Shown: positions 1-8,546 of the stretch, piece after piece | Position numbering within the stretch: position 1 is the first letter of the stretch | How the letters are laid out: each line of letters begins with the position of its first letter | Assembly (NCBI GenBank): GCA_023410535.1 | Contig: JAEYPR010000031.1 | Location: 124,001 to 188,000, forward strand | DNA length: 64,000 nucleotides | Reading direction: 5' to 3' | Origin: Bacillota bacterium | Lineage (GTDB): Bacteria > Bacillota > UBA4882 > UBA8346 | Notes under the pieces: model-generated | Seen by the model: the letters and a program-made list of their open reading frames with translations, nothing else | Told to the model about the DNA's origin: nothing | Database searches by the model: none | Program-made: the position numbers and the translations under genes

Positions 1-242
1 GTTTCTTAATGTTAGCGGTTGTTAAAAATATCAATTGGGATGACCTGACCATTTCAATCCCGGCTTCCCTGACCATTATCATGATTCCGTTAACTTATAG
101 CATTTCCAAAGGAATTGGTTACGGCTTCATTTCTTATGTATTGATCAAATTGTTCAGCGGGAAAGGGAAGGATGTCCATCCGCTGATGTATATTACTTCG
201 ATCTTCTTTGTGATTGACTTCTTCTTAGCCAGCCGGATGTAA
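1..242 (+). CDS. NCS2-family purine permease, C-terminal fragment
   Basis: This is the last ~79 codons of a gene that begins left of the window; the reading frame is open to the edge. The residues visible resemble the final membrane segments of AzgA/PbuG-type hypoxanthine/guanine permeases of the NCS2 family: a hydrophobic helix followed by SKGIGYGFISYVLIKL, a short charged loop with GKGKDVHPLMY, then a last helix ending in FFLASRM. Such proteins import purine bases with protons across the cytoplasmic membrane. The assignment rests on a short C-terminal stretch, so the substrate is not certain. A strong terminator follows 35 bases after the stop. Confidence 0.7.
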   Translation, partial: FLMLAVVKNINWDDLTISIPASLTIIMIPLTYSISKGIGYGFISYVLIKLFSGKGKDVHPLMYITSIFFVIDFFLASRM

Positions 243-275
243 CCCATACCGTTTAAAAGAAGAATTCATTTAATT

Positions 276-304
276 AAACCCTGCTTAATGCAGGGTTTTT
301 TTGT
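276..304 (+). terminator. Rho-independent terminator after the permease
   Basis: A 9-bp GC-containing stem (AAACCCTGC pairing with GCAGGGTTT) around a TTAAT loop is followed directly by a T-run. It closes the permease transcription unit. Confidence 0.85.
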
Positions 305-340
305 TAAAGGGAATAAAGGGTTCAATGTCAAATATAATCA

Positions 341-578
341 CTAGAGAGTCGTCCACCCCGACTGGTCGGGGCAAGCGAAGGAATGAAAACGGTGGTGCCA
401 ATCTCGTCCAGCCGTATACGACAGGGCTAAGGTTATTAAGATCATTCGAAAGCTCCTCCAGGGTTCGGTAAAACTTCGAAGCACCACCCAGCCCGGAAGG
501 GCTTGAGACCGGTTTTCAACTTAGCCCTGACCTTCAGTCTGGGCGGACAGAAGCGCGTTCAGTGTATTTTCTAGGTAG
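341..578 (+). repeat. Intergenic repeat element, copy 1, upstream of cdaA
   Basis: This 238-base stretch begins with CTAGAGAGTCGTCCACC and ends with TATTTTCTAGGTAG. Positions 481-520 are identical, 40 of 40 bases, to positions 52831-52870 between kdpB and kdpC, and similarity continues to the end of both copies. It can fold: CCCCGAC/GTCGGGG near 356-371, GCCC-GGAA-GGGC near 491-502, and a long-range pair of 422-431 (CAGGGCTAAG) with 520-529 (CTTAGCCCTG). It has no obvious coding content. It may be a small mobile repeat or a structured leader RNA. Confidence 0.75.
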
Positions 579-646
579 CATTGGCTAATAACTATGAATT
601 ATTTAAATTAAGAATACTAAGACTGTCCGAAAATTTGGAGAGGGTG

Positions 647-1459
647 GTGAGAACTTTGGCCAAATTTACATCTTTCATCGATATTTTATTGGTTATCGTC
701 ATCATCATCCAGGCTTTCAAGATCATGCGTGGCACCAAGGGTATTTTGCTTTTAAACGGAATTGTCATTTTGTATTTATTGTATATCCTCAGTTCCTCAT
801 TGGATTTTCGTTGGTTAAGCACCTTGTTGAACTGGATTATGATGATGCTGATTGTGGCCATCCCGATTATCTTCCAGAATGAACTGAAGCGGGCCTTGGA
901 GTCGTTAGGGCACAAAAATCCGCTGATCAAGTGGTTCTTAAAACCTCAGCCGATTGAGTCCAAATGTATTGATATCGTGACCCAGGCGGCCCAGAAACTC
1001 GCGCAAACCAAAACCGGCGCCTTAATTGTCTTTGAACGGGAAGACCCGTTGACCGTTGTCGGTGATTCCGGTTCGGTAATTGACGGGGTGGTCAACGGAG
1101 TACTGGTGGAACAGTTATTTTATCCGAATTCGCCGTTGCACGATGGAGCGATTTTGATCAGGGGAAACCGGATTTTAGCGGCAGGTTGTTTCTTGCCGTT
1201 GGATAACGGCTTGTATTTACCCCAGGAGTTGGGTAGCCGGCACCGGGCGGGGTTGAGTTTATCGGCGCAATCCGATGCGTTAATCGTGATCGTGTCGGAG
1301 GAGACCGGTCAGATCGCATTGGCCCACCGGGGTAGTTTGGAGCGAAATTTATCTTCTGAGCTTTTACGGAGCAAGTTATATGATTTGACCCGGCAGTCTG
1401 GGGAGAGTGGTCTCCCTCCGGTCAACCGGTCGCCGGAAACGAAAACGGAGGTTCGTTGA
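647..1459 (+). CDS. cdaA: Diadenylate cyclase CdaA (c-di-AMP synthase)
   Basis: Makes cyclic di-AMP from two ATP at the membrane; c-di-AMP governs potassium and osmolyte balance in Bacillota. Three hydrophobic segments in the first ~85 residues are followed by a DAC domain with the catalytic signature DGAILIRG and, ~35 residues later, GSRHRAGLS. I place the start at GTG 647: it has GGAGAGG at 637-643 just upstream and gives a 270-residue protein whose first helix begins at the position usual for CdaA. A TTG at 581 would extend it by 22 residues but has only a weak AGGTAG upstream. The usual partner cdaR (YbbR domain) is absent; an FAD protein follows 3 bases after the stop. Other c-di-AMP-related loci in the window are the riboswitch near 42.4 kb and the kdp operon. 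Confidence 0.92.
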   Translation: MRTLAKFTSFIDILLVIVIIIQAFKIMRGTKGILLLNGIVILYLLYILSSSLDFRWLSTLLNWIMMMLIVAIPIIFQNELKRALESLGHKNPLIKWFLKPQPIESKCIDIVTQAAQKLAQTKTGALIVFEREDPLTVVGDSGSVIDGVVNGVLVEQLFYPNSPLHDGAILIRGNRILAAGCFLPLDNGLYLPQELGSRHRAGLSLSAQSDALIVIVSEETGQIALAHRGSLERNLSSELLRSKLYDLTRQSGESGLPPVNRSPETKTEVR

Positions 1460-1462
1460 TCA

Positions 1463-3073
1463 ATGTGGCTCCAGTTATCCCAATTTAAAACGTTATTGGA
1501 TTTTGACGAGAGCGGGCTAGCCAAGCTGGTTGCGCAATCACTGAAACTACCGGAAGCCGCGATCCGCGATTTGGCGATTCGACGCAAATCATTGGACGCC
1601 CGCAAAGAACCGGTCTTTGTTTATACCCTGGTTTTTCAGGTTGAATACAGTCCCTATGAACTTGAAGCATTGCTTGTCAAGACTGCCAATTTGGAAGTGT
1701 ATGAACCGCAGGCGTTGCCGGCTCTCGCCCAGTGTACTCCGGTCGCGCGGCAATTCCGTCCGGTAATTATCGGAGCCGGACCGGCGGGATTATTTGCCGG
1801 TTTTCGCTTGGCGGTCGCCGGTTGGCAGCCGATCATCCTGGAGCGGGGCGACGGGCTTGAAGATCGGGTTGCCAAGGTCACCCGTTTTTGGGACCGGGGG
1901 GAGTTAGACCCGGAGTCCAATATTCAATACGGAATCGGGGGCGCCGGAACGTTCTCCGACGGGAAACTGACCACGCGGATCAAGGACCCGCGGATTCAGG
2001 TCATCTTGGATACGCTGATCGATTTTGGGGCGCCGCCGGAGATCCGTTATTGGCAATATCCCCATATTGGAACCGATCTGCTCCGTCAGGTGGTGGCGGG
2101 ATTGGAGCGGTTTATTGTGGAGCGGGGCGGAATGGTCCGTTTTCGCGCCTGTTTAACTGATCTTACATATCAAAACGGTCAACCGATCCGGATACGGATT
2201 AATCAGCAAGAAGAAGTCGAAACCGATCGCCTGGTCTTGGCGACCGGCAACAGCGCCCGCGATGTTTACCGCTTGCTAGGGAAAAAAGGGATACCGCTCA
2301 CGGCGAAGCAGTTTGCGGTTGGGTTGCGGATCGAACACCCGCAAGACCTGATCGACCGGGCCCAGTATGGGCGTTGGGCCGGACATGTTAAGTTAGGCGC
2401 GGCGGAATACCATCTCACCCACCAACATGCGGCGAGCGGGCGAGGCGTGTATTCTTTTTGCATGTGCCCGGGCGGGCGGGTGATCGGGGCCGCTTCGACT
2501 CCCGGCGGTGTGGTGACCAATGGGATGAGTTTTCATGCCCGAGACTCGGGGTTGGCCAATGCCGCGATCATTGCGACGGTTAATGAAGCGGATTATGGCG
2601 CCGGGTCGGTCTTTGCCGGGATGGAGTTTCAGGAGGCGTTGGAACAACGGGCTTTTACCTGTGGCGGGGGTGGCTTTAAGGCGCCGGCGCAGCGGGTGGG
2701 CGATTTTATTAAGCGGCAGCCGACCACGACGTTCGGGCCGCTAAAACCATCGTATTTACCGGGCGTCAAACCGGCGGACTTATGGGAGTTGTTGCCGGCG
2801 GGGATTGCCGCGGCAATCGCCGATGGGCTTGGCGCTTTTGGCCGGAAAGTGAAAGGATTTGACTGGGCTGACGCCGTTTTGACAGGAGTGGAGACCCGGA
2901 CCTCCGCACCAGTACGGATCGTACGGGATGATCGTCGCGAAGCGCCGGGTTTCCCCGGGATTTATCCAGTCGGGGAAGGCGCGGGTTACGCCGGCGGCAT
3001 TGTTAGCTCGGCATTGGACGGATGGAAAACTGCCGAAGCCATCTTGGAACAACTGAATTGTTCCGGAGAATAA
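1463..3073 (+). CDS. NAD(P)/FAD-dependent oxidoreductase (COG2509-like)
   Basis: 536-residue flavoprotein. After a ~90-residue N-terminal domain comes a dinucleotide-binding fold with GAGPAGLFAG near residue 100, then GGAGTFSDGKLTTR, a motif typical of the family of uncharacterised FAD-dependent dehydrogenases in COG2509. A second conserved block, YPVGEGAGYAGGI, near the C-terminus would close the FAD site. The substrate is unknown. It sits between cdaA and glmM, where cdaR is found in most Bacillota, and is probably co-transcribed with cdaA (3-base gap, GGAGG upstream). I would not read a c-di-AMP function into it from position alone. Confidence 0.8.
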   Translation: MWLQLSQFKTLLDFDESGLAKLVAQSLKLPEAAIRDLAIRRKSLDARKEPVFVYTLVFQVEYSPYELEALLVKTANLEVYEPQALPALAQCTPVARQFRPVIIGAGPAGLFAGFRLAVAGWQPIILERGDGLEDRVAKVTRFWDRGELDPESNIQYGIGGAGTFSDGKLTTRIKDPRIQVILDTLIDFGAPPEIRYWQYPHIGTDLLRQVVAGLERFIVERGGMVRFRACLTDLTYQNGQPIRIRINQQEEVETDRLVLATGNSARDVYRLLGKKGIPLTAKQFAVGLRIEHPQDLIDRAQYGRWAGHVKLGAAEYHLTHQHAASGRGVYSFCMCPGGRVIGAASTPGGVVTNGMSFHARDSGLANAAIIATVNEADYGAGSVFAGMEFQEALEQRAFTCGGGGFKAPAQRVGDFIKRQPTTTFGPLKPSYLPGVKPADLWELLPAGIAAAIADGLGAFGRKVKGFDWADAVLTGVETRTSAPVRIVRDDRREAPGFPGIYPVGEGAGYAGGIVSSALDGWKTAEAILEQLNCSGE

Positions 3074-3273
3074 GCGGCGATAGTAGCGGTTTGCTCGACA
3101 TTGCATAAGATGAAGACAGACGACTTTTTTGACAAACCGATTTTGTTGTGCCGAAAAATAAGCAAATCCCGGAAAAGGGTTGAAAAAAAGCGTCAAATAT
3201 GCAATATTGTTCTTAATCGAAGCCGAACCGGCGGATTTTATCAAGATACGAATCAGGGGATTTAGGGGGAATC

Positions 3274-4623
3274 ATGGTGGAACGGATGTTTGGGACCGAT
3301 GGAGTGAGAGGAGTCGCCAATGAAGGCTTGACGCCGGAAATCGCTTTTAAGTTGGGGCAGGCGGCCGGATTATATTTTAAACAACATACAACGGCTAAAC
3401 CGCGCGTGATCATTGGGAAAGACACCCGGGTATCCGGCGCTATGCTGGAAGCGGCATTGGCGGCCGGGTTGACTTCGATTGGCGCGGATGTGTTCCGGTT
3501 GGGGGTCTTGCCTACGCCGGGAGTGGCCTTTCTCTGCCGGAGTTTGCAGGCGACAGCCGGGGTGATGATTTCGGCCTCTCATAATCCGGTGGCTGATAAC
3601 GGGATCAAGTTTTTTGACGGTCAAGGCTTTAAACTGACCGACGCGGTGGAAGATGAGATTGAGGCGATTTTTCATCAACCGGTACCAGCCGAGGCGCGAC
3701 CGACCGGGGTGGCCGTAGGGCAGATCATCGAGCGGCCTGACGCGGTGAAGCTTTATGAGGATTATCTGGTTGCGGCGGTACCGGGGCGTTTTGATGGTTT
3801 GAAAATTGCGGTGGATTGCGGGTTTGGCGCTGCCTTTCAACTGGCTCCGGCGGTATTGCGGCGGCTGGGAGCCGAGGTGATCGCGCTGAACGCTAAGGAC
3901 GACGGCAGCCGGATCAATGTTCAATGCGGCTCGACCCATACCGGGGGACTACAGCGCGAAGTGGTCGCAAGTGGCGCGGTGCTCGGAATCGCTCATGACG
4001 GCGACGCCGACCGGGTGATTGCAGTGGATGAGAACGGCGGAATGGTGGACGGCGATCAGATCATTACCGTCTGTGCGTTGTATTTGAAAGAACAGGGTTT
4101 ATTGCGCAATGACAAGGTGGCGGTGACGGTCTATTCTAACTTGGGGTTGATTCAAACACTGAAAAATCAGGGAATTGAGACGGTGGTTACCGCCAACGGC
4201 GACCGTTATGTGCTGGAAGCTTTGCGCCAACAGCAGTTGGTGTTGGGCGGGGAACAATCCGGGCACATTATTTTCTTAGAAAAAAACAGCACCGGCGACG
4301 GGATTATGACAGCGTTGCACCTGATCGCGGCGGTGGCTCAATCGGGCAAGCAGTTGTCGGAGTTGGCCGGCCAGATGGAAAAGTTCCCGCAGGTACTCGA
4401 GAATGTACGGGTGCAGCGGAAAGAGGGCTGGGAAAAAAGCGCGGCAATCAAAGCCGTGATCGGTCAGGCGGAGACGGAGTTGGAGGGCAAAGGACGGATC
4501 TTTGTCCGGGCTTCGGGGACGGAACCGTTGATCCGGGTGATGGCCGAGGGTCCTTCCCAGGAGCAACTGGAATATTTGGTCGGGACGGTCGCCCAAGTGA
4601 TCCGCAATGAATTGGGCGGTTGA
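3274..4623 (+). CDS. glmM: Phosphoglucosamine mutase GlmM
   Basis: Converts glucosamine-6-phosphate to glucosamine-1-phosphate on the route to UDP-GlcNAc and peptidoglycan. The 449-residue length is normal. The start reads MVERMFGTDGVRG, the usual N-terminus. The phosphoserine loop ISASHNPVADNGIKFF lies near residue 101, the metal loop is AHDGDADRV, the sugar-binding motif is GGEQSGHI, and RASGTEPLIRVMAEG is the phosphate-binding C-terminus. In many Bacillota glmM follows cdaA-cdaR and CdaA contacts GlmM; here an FAD gene and a 200-base gap lie between. glmS, which makes its substrate, is the next gene. Confidence 0.96.
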   Translation: MVERMFGTDGVRGVANEGLTPEIAFKLGQAAGLYFKQHTTAKPRVIIGKDTRVSGAMLEAALAAGLTSIGADVFRLGVLPTPGVAFLCRSLQATAGVMISASHNPVADNGIKFFDGQGFKLTDAVEDEIEAIFHQPVPAEARPTGVAVGQIIERPDAVKLYEDYLVAAVPGRFDGLKIAVDCGFGAAFQLAPAVLRRLGAEVIALNAKDDGSRINVQCGSTHTGGLQREVVASGAVLGIAHDGDADRVIAVDENGGMVDGDQIITVCALYLKEQGLLRNDKVAVTVYSNLGLIQTLKNQGIETVVTANGDRYVLEALRQQQLVLGGEQSGHIIFLEKNSTGDGIMTALHLIAAVAQSGKQLSELAGQMEKFPQVLENVRVQRKEGWEKSAAIKAVIGQAETELEGKGRIFVRASGTEPLIRVMAEGPSQEQLEYLVGTVAQVIRNELGG

Positions 4624-4784
4624 CCCCGCCCTTTGGGTTGGCTGTTTTCTTTTGGGTCCGATTATGGTAAAATAAATCATACTTGAGTGGAAAGGAGGCG
4701 GATCGGAAGAAGCGGATGGCCGCGGCACGGAAAATTTAACGAAAGCGGGCGATTGATGAAAGGAAACAGCTGCTGAACAAACAA

Positions 4785-4935
4785 CCTTAGCGCCAGGACT
4801 CTTCGGTATTTGTGGGAGAGTTGACGAGGAGGGGGATCTCGGATCATCGGCGGGTGACCCCCGGTGTAACACCACCGTAACAGGCCTGACAAATCCGGCA
4901 GTGATGCCCGGGACAATAAGGCCTTATGTGACTGA
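4785..4935 (+). ncRNA. glmS ribozyme (GlcN6P-activated self-cleaving RNA)
   Basis: The sequence after 4789 matches the conserved glmS catalytic core: AGCGCC followed by GGACT, then GTTGACGAGGAGGGG, then CATCGGCGGGTGACCCCC. By analogy with Bacillus subtilis, cleavage should fall between A4789 and G4790. Bound glucosamine-6-phosphate acts as cofactor, so the product of GlmS triggers destruction of its own mRNA. The 3' boundary is approximate because the P4 arm was not folded rigorously. The glmS start codon lies about 330 bases further downstream, longer than usual. Confidence 0.93.
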
Positions 4936-4956
4936 ATACGTAGTCGGCTGATTCAA

Positions 4957-4978
4957 CGCATGATTTATGCGTTATTTT
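4957..4978 (+). other. Hairpin between ribozyme and glmS
   Basis: AACGCAT and ATGCGTT form a 7-bp stem around a short AT-rich loop, followed by ATTTTGG. It resembles a weak terminator or an mRNA-stabilising hairpin at the 3' side of the ribozyme. The remainder of the ~290-base spacer to glmS is AT-rich, with an imperfect hairpin near 5212-5240 (AGCCGC/GCGGCT), and I see no ORF with a ribosome binding site in it. Confidence 0.4.
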
Positions 4979-5267
4979 GGTATACCATTTTGCCGTGCTT
5001 AACCGACAAAGATATCGGAAGGGATTGCTATGCCTTTTTCAAGGGAATCCTCCGTGCTGGCTAGCGCTGGCGGATCCGGGTATTGGCGGTTTGGCAAGGT
5101 GTCAATGGTATGGTTGAGATTTTGGTAATTTTTACGTTGCCTGCCAATAAATTTGTTTTGGAGTAGGTATTTAAACGTCTTATTTTTCTGATGCTAAAAA
5201 TGAATTTTTTTACAGCCGCTACACTGAAAGCGGCTATTTTATTGCCAAATTTTAAGGAGGTATTACC

Positions 5268-7097
5268 ATGTGTGGTATTGTTGGATATATTGGGAAACAG
5301 CAAGCGGTTCCGGTATTGATTGACGGGTTGAAACGGTTGGAGTACCGGGGGTACGATTCGGCGGGCGTGACGGTCGTTAATGATGGTAAGCTGCAGACCA
5401 AAAAAGCGGTCGGCCGTTTAAGCAAGGTGGAGCAGGTGCTTCAAGAGAGTCCGTTACCGGGGACGTTAGGGATCGGCCATACCCGTTGGGCGACCCACGG
5501 CCGCCCTTCCGACCGTAACGCCCATCCGCATTATGATTGTCAGCAGAAGATCTCAGTGGTGCATAATGGGATCATCGAGAATTATATCGAGTTAAAAGAA
5601 ACGCTGCAAGCCAAGGGGCATGTCTTTGTTTCGGAGACCGATACCGAGGTATTGCCGCATCTGATCGAGGAACATTTCCAGGGCGATTTGGTTGCCGCGG
5701 TGCGGGCGACTTTACAGGATGTGGAGGGCGCTTTCGCTTTGGTGGTGGTTAGCGACGAAGCGCCGGACCGGTTGGTGGTCGCGCGGAAAGCCAGCCCGTT
5801 GATTATCGGGTTGGGCGAAGGCGAGAACTTTGTGGCGTCGGATATTCCGGCGGTGTTGCCGTACACCCGGGAGATCTTTATCCTGGAAGACGGGGAAATG
5901 GCAATCATTGAAGCGAGCAAGGTTCTGGTTAGCGACTTCAACGGGAATGTGATCGAAAAGAAACCTTATCATGTCAACTGGGATGTCGAGGCGGCCGAGA
6001 AGGGCGGTTACGACGACTTCATGTTAAAGGAGATTCACGAACAGCCCCGGGCGATTCGCGACACGATGACCGGGAAGATCGACCGTGCGACGCTGAAGGT
6101 GAATTTGCCGGGCGTCAACTTAACTCCCGAATATCTCCGGAAACTCTCGGCCATTCACGTGGTGGCATGCGGTACCGCTTACCACGCGGGTCTGGTCGGA
6201 AAATATTTGATCGAAAAGTTGGTGCGGATTCCGGTCTCAGTGGAGGTGGCTTCGGAGTTCCGCTACCGGGAACCGTTGGTTAATGACGGCGAGTTGACCA
6301 TCATCATCTCCCAGTCCGGCGAGACCGCCGATACATTGGCGGGGTTGCGGGAAGCGCGCCGGTTGGGCGCGCGGATTTTGGCCATCACCAACGTCGTCGG
6401 CAGCTCGGTTGCCCGGGAAGCGGACGATCTGATCCTGACTTTGGCCGGGCCGGAGATCGCGGTGGCTTCGACCAAAGCTTACACCACCCAATTGCTCTCT
6501 CTGTACCTGCTCGGTATCTACTTGGCCCAAGAGAAAGGGACATTGCCTGAGGCGGACCGGATGACCTTGATTGAAGCGTTGTTGAAGCTGCCGGAGCAGA
6601 TTGAAGGGGTAATGAGTACCGAAGCGAAAATCCGGGACTTTGCCGAGGATTTCAAGGGGTGCGAAGATATCTTCTTCATCGGCCGGGGTTTGGATTATGC
6701 GGTCTCCCTGGAAGGCGCTTTGAAGCTGAAAGAGATCTCCTATATTCACGCCGAGGCCTATGCGGCCGGGGAGTTGAAACACGGCACGTTGGCGCTGATT
6801 GTCGAGGGGGTTCCGGTCTTCGCGTTGGTGACGCAAACGGATCTTTACGACAAGATGATCAGCAACATCAAGGAAGTCAAGGCCAGAGAAGCGACGGTGG
6901 TCGCCTTGGCGGTAGACGGCGATCGCGAGACGGAGAAGTCGGTCGACTACGTCTTGCGGATTCCCCAAACTCACGATATGTTGACCCCGATCCTGTCGGT
7001 AATTCCGTTGCAGTTGTTCGCTTATTACGCGGCGAAGGCCAGAGGGTGCGATGTGGATAAACCGCGAAATTTGGCCAAAAGCGTGACGGTGGAGTAA
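5268..7097 (+). CDS. glmS: Glutamine-fructose-6-phosphate aminotransferase GlmS
   Basis: Makes glucosamine-6-phosphate from fructose-6-phosphate and glutamine, the first committed step to UDP-GlcNAc. The 609 residues are full length. Cys2 of MCGIVGYIG is the glutaminase nucleophile; the N-terminal Ntn domain includes HTRWATHG, and two SIS domains follow (CGTAYHAGLVGK, SQSGETADT, STKAYTTQ), ending in the canonical DKPRNLAKSVTVE. The AAGGAGGT site at 5254-5261 fixes the ATG. Expression is controlled by the ribozyme upstream, and a strong terminator follows. Confidence 0.97.
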   Translation: MCGIVGYIGKQQAVPVLIDGLKRLEYRGYDSAGVTVVNDGKLQTKKAVGRLSKVEQVLQESPLPGTLGIGHTRWATHGRPSDRNAHPHYDCQQKISVVHNGIIENYIELKETLQAKGHVFVSETDTEVLPHLIEEHFQGDLVAAVRATLQDVEGAFALVVVSDEAPDRLVVARKASPLIIGLGEGENFVASDIPAVLPYTREIFILEDGEMAIIEASKVLVSDFNGNVIEKKPYHVNWDVEAAEKGGYDDFMLKEIHEQPRAIRDTMTGKIDRATLKVNLPGVNLTPEYLRKLSAIHVVACGTAYHAGLVGKYLIEKLVRIPVSVEVASEFRYREPLVNDGELTIIISQSGETADTLAGLREARRLGARILAITNVVGSSVAREADDLILTLAGPEIAVASTKAYTTQLLSLYLLGIYLAQEKGTLPEADRMTLIEALLKLPEQIEGVMSTEAKIRDFAEDFKGCEDIFFIGRGLDYAVSLEGALKLKEISYIHAEAYAAGELKHGTLALIVEGVPVFALVTQTDLYDKMISNIKEVKAREATVVALAVDGDRETEKSVDYVLRIPQTHDMLTPILSVIPLQLFAYYAAKARGCDVDKPRNLAKSVTVE

Positions 7098-7162
7098 GGG
7101 AAGGATTGGCTTTAGATTTGATGATCCGGTAGAATAATGTTGGAACCTTACAAATAAAGTAG

Positions 7163-7203
7163 AAAACTGAACCATGGGGGAACTCATGGTTCAGTTTTTA
7201 TTT
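7163..7203 (+). terminator. Terminator after glmS
   Basis: A 14-bp perfect stem (AAAACTGAACCATG with CATGGTTCAGTTTT) around an 8-base loop, with T-run. The leading A-run means it may also stop transcripts arriving on the minus strand from the flavoprotein gene. Confidence 0.9.
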
Positions 7204-7250
7204 TCAATCATGGGAGGCGACCGCACATCACAGAAAACCAAGAATACTTA

Positions 7251-7829
7251 TTATTCCGGGAATTGTTCCGCGACCAACGATGAACCGATATCCTTCATGA
7301 CAGTGGGTAGATCTTTTCTTTCATGCGCCGGTTCGTTTCGCATACCGGTAACGACCGGCGCCACTCGAGCATCAAATTCCAGCAACTGAAACATGTGTTT
7401 CGTATAATCAATATACGTCTGGAACATGCCGGGATCGGGATTACCCTGATTAAACACCAGAACCAGCTTTTTTTTCACGGCCTTTTCTTGGTAATACGGC
7501 GAGAATCGCGGCGAGATTTGCGCAAACAACCGGTCGGTGAAGATCTTCGCCTGGGCGCTCATCTGCCCCATGTAAATCGGCGAGCCGAAAACGATGGCGT
7601 CGGCCTGTTCAATCGTGCCGTAAAGTTGCTGCATGTCGTCGTTGATAATACAACCCCGGTCGCCCTTGTGGCAGCAAAGACAACCCTGGCATGGTTTGAT
7701 ATTAAGATCGCTGGAATACCAGGACTCTGTTTCGGCGCCTTGCTCTTTTGCCCCTTCGAGTATTTTGTTTACAGTCCAGGCGGTATTGCCTTTTTTGTGC
7801 GGACTTGCGGTAAATCCGATGATTTTCAT
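7251..7829 (-). CDS. Iron-sulfur flavoprotein-like / NADPH-dependent FMN reductase family
   Basis: 192-residue flavodoxin-fold protein. It begins MKIIGFTASPHKKGNT, the FMN phosphate loop, and carries a cysteine cluster CQGCLCCHKGDRGC near residues 47-60 like the compact Fe-S motif of iron-sulfur flavoproteins. The block FGSPIYMGQMSAQAKIFTDR is the usual flavin-contacting region. Likely a cytoplasmic electron-transfer or quinone/oxidant-reducing enzyme; substrate unknown. The start at 7829 is set by GGAGGCGGC just upstream; a longer frame to 7898 lacks a good site. A MarR-type regulator on the same strand lies just upstream, with a palindrome between them. Confidence 0.82.
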   Translation of the reverse strand: MKIIGFTASPHKKGNTAWTVNKILEGAKEQGAETESWYSSDLNIKPCQGCLCCHKGDRGCIINDDMQQLYGTIEQADAIVFGSPIYMGQMSAQAKIFTDRLFAQISPRFSPYYQEKAVKKKLVLVFNQGNPDPGMFQTYIDYTKHMFQLLEFDARVAPVVTGMRNEPAHERKDLPTVMKDIGSSLVAEQFPE

Positions 7830-7933
7830 TGTGCCGCCTCCCTCCGTAGCAACGATTTGCTCTGTAGATTGTGTATTGATTGATTTTGATATACCCATTT
7901 AAATTCTCACCTCAAAAAGAAACTCTCATTATT

Positions 7934-7947
7934 GTTTCCGTGGAAAC
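7934..7947. promoter_or_regulatory. Candidate MarR operator
   Basis: A perfect palindrome, GTTTCCGTGGAAAC, lies upstream of the flavoprotein gene, with a second TTGTTTCC half-site at about 7968-7975. It is a plausible binding site for the adjacent MarR-family protein; no consensus for this regulator is known to me. Confidence 0.45.
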
Positions 7948-7982
7948 ACAATCATTTTATCATTATTTTGTTTCCTCGTCAA

Positions 7983-8036
7983 CAATAAAACAAGGCTGTA
8001 TCGTGCGCCGATGTTTCAGCGTTTTGATACAGCCTT
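7983..8036 (-). terminator. Terminator after the marR gene (minus strand)
   Basis: AAGGCTGTATC at 7992-8002 pairs with GATACAGCCTT at 8026-8036; on the minus strand the stem is followed by a T-rich tract (GTTTTATT). It separates the MarR gene from the flavoprotein gene. Confidence 0.75.
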
Positions 8037-8060
8037 TAGACTATTTTTCGATACAACCCT

Positions 8061-8546
8061 TTATTCAAAATCGTTTCCATTGGTTATGGCTACGCCGAGT
8101 TTCTTTATTTCGGCATCCAAATGCCGACTATACTTTTCCACGAAGTGAAGCATGCTGTCAAATTGTTCCTCGGTTACCTGCGCAAAAACGGCTTTGTCAC
8201 GCTCTTGAAACTCTTTATGCAGTTCCTCATGGACTTTGTAAATTGCTTTCCCTTGCGAAGTCAAGCGAAAATAGATTTCTTTCTTGTTATCCGGCTTCTG
8301 GTAGCTTTCGATAAGGCCTTTTTTTTGGAGCTTCTTCGTTATTTTACTGATGGCGCCCCGAGTCACATAAAAGGACTCCGCAAGTTTTGTCACGTTAGAA
8401 TCGGCATTTTTGCCAATGGTTTCGATGCAATGTACTTCAGAAGACTGATAACCCTTCAGACTGTCTTTCATCTTAAACTTATTGAGCGAAGCCAGCTTGT
8501 ATACTAAGTCCGTGAAACCGATGATGATTTGTTCTTCTTTGTTCAT
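8061..8546 (-). CDS. MarR-family transcriptional regulator
   Basis: 161 residues with a winged helix-turn-helix: VTKLAESFYVTRGAISKITKKLQKKGLIESY is the recognition region and the wing follows with KEIYFRLTSQGKAIY. Helices at both ends fit the MarR dimer interface. A GGGAGG site precedes the ATG at 8546. Probably senses a small molecule or oxidant and controls itself and the downstream flavoprotein; ligand unknown. Confidence 0.88.
   Translation of the reverse strand: MNKEEQIIIGFTDLVYKLASLNKFKMKDSLKGYQSSEVHCIETIGKNADSNVTKLAESFYVTRGAISKITKKLQKKGLIESYQKPDNKKEIYFRLTSQGKAIYKVHEELHKEFQERDKAVFAQVTEEQFDSMLHFVEKYSRHLDAEIKKLGVAITNGNDFE

Noticed and set aside
341..578. Group II intron or retron fragment
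   Set aside because: The repeat folds but I see no reverse transcriptase, no domain V-like hairpin and no msr/msd arrangement.
6237..7187. 316-codon minus-strand frame opposite glmS
   Set aside because: It lies wholly antisense to a strongly conserved gene, has no recognisable domain and no ribosome binding site; it reflects codon bias.
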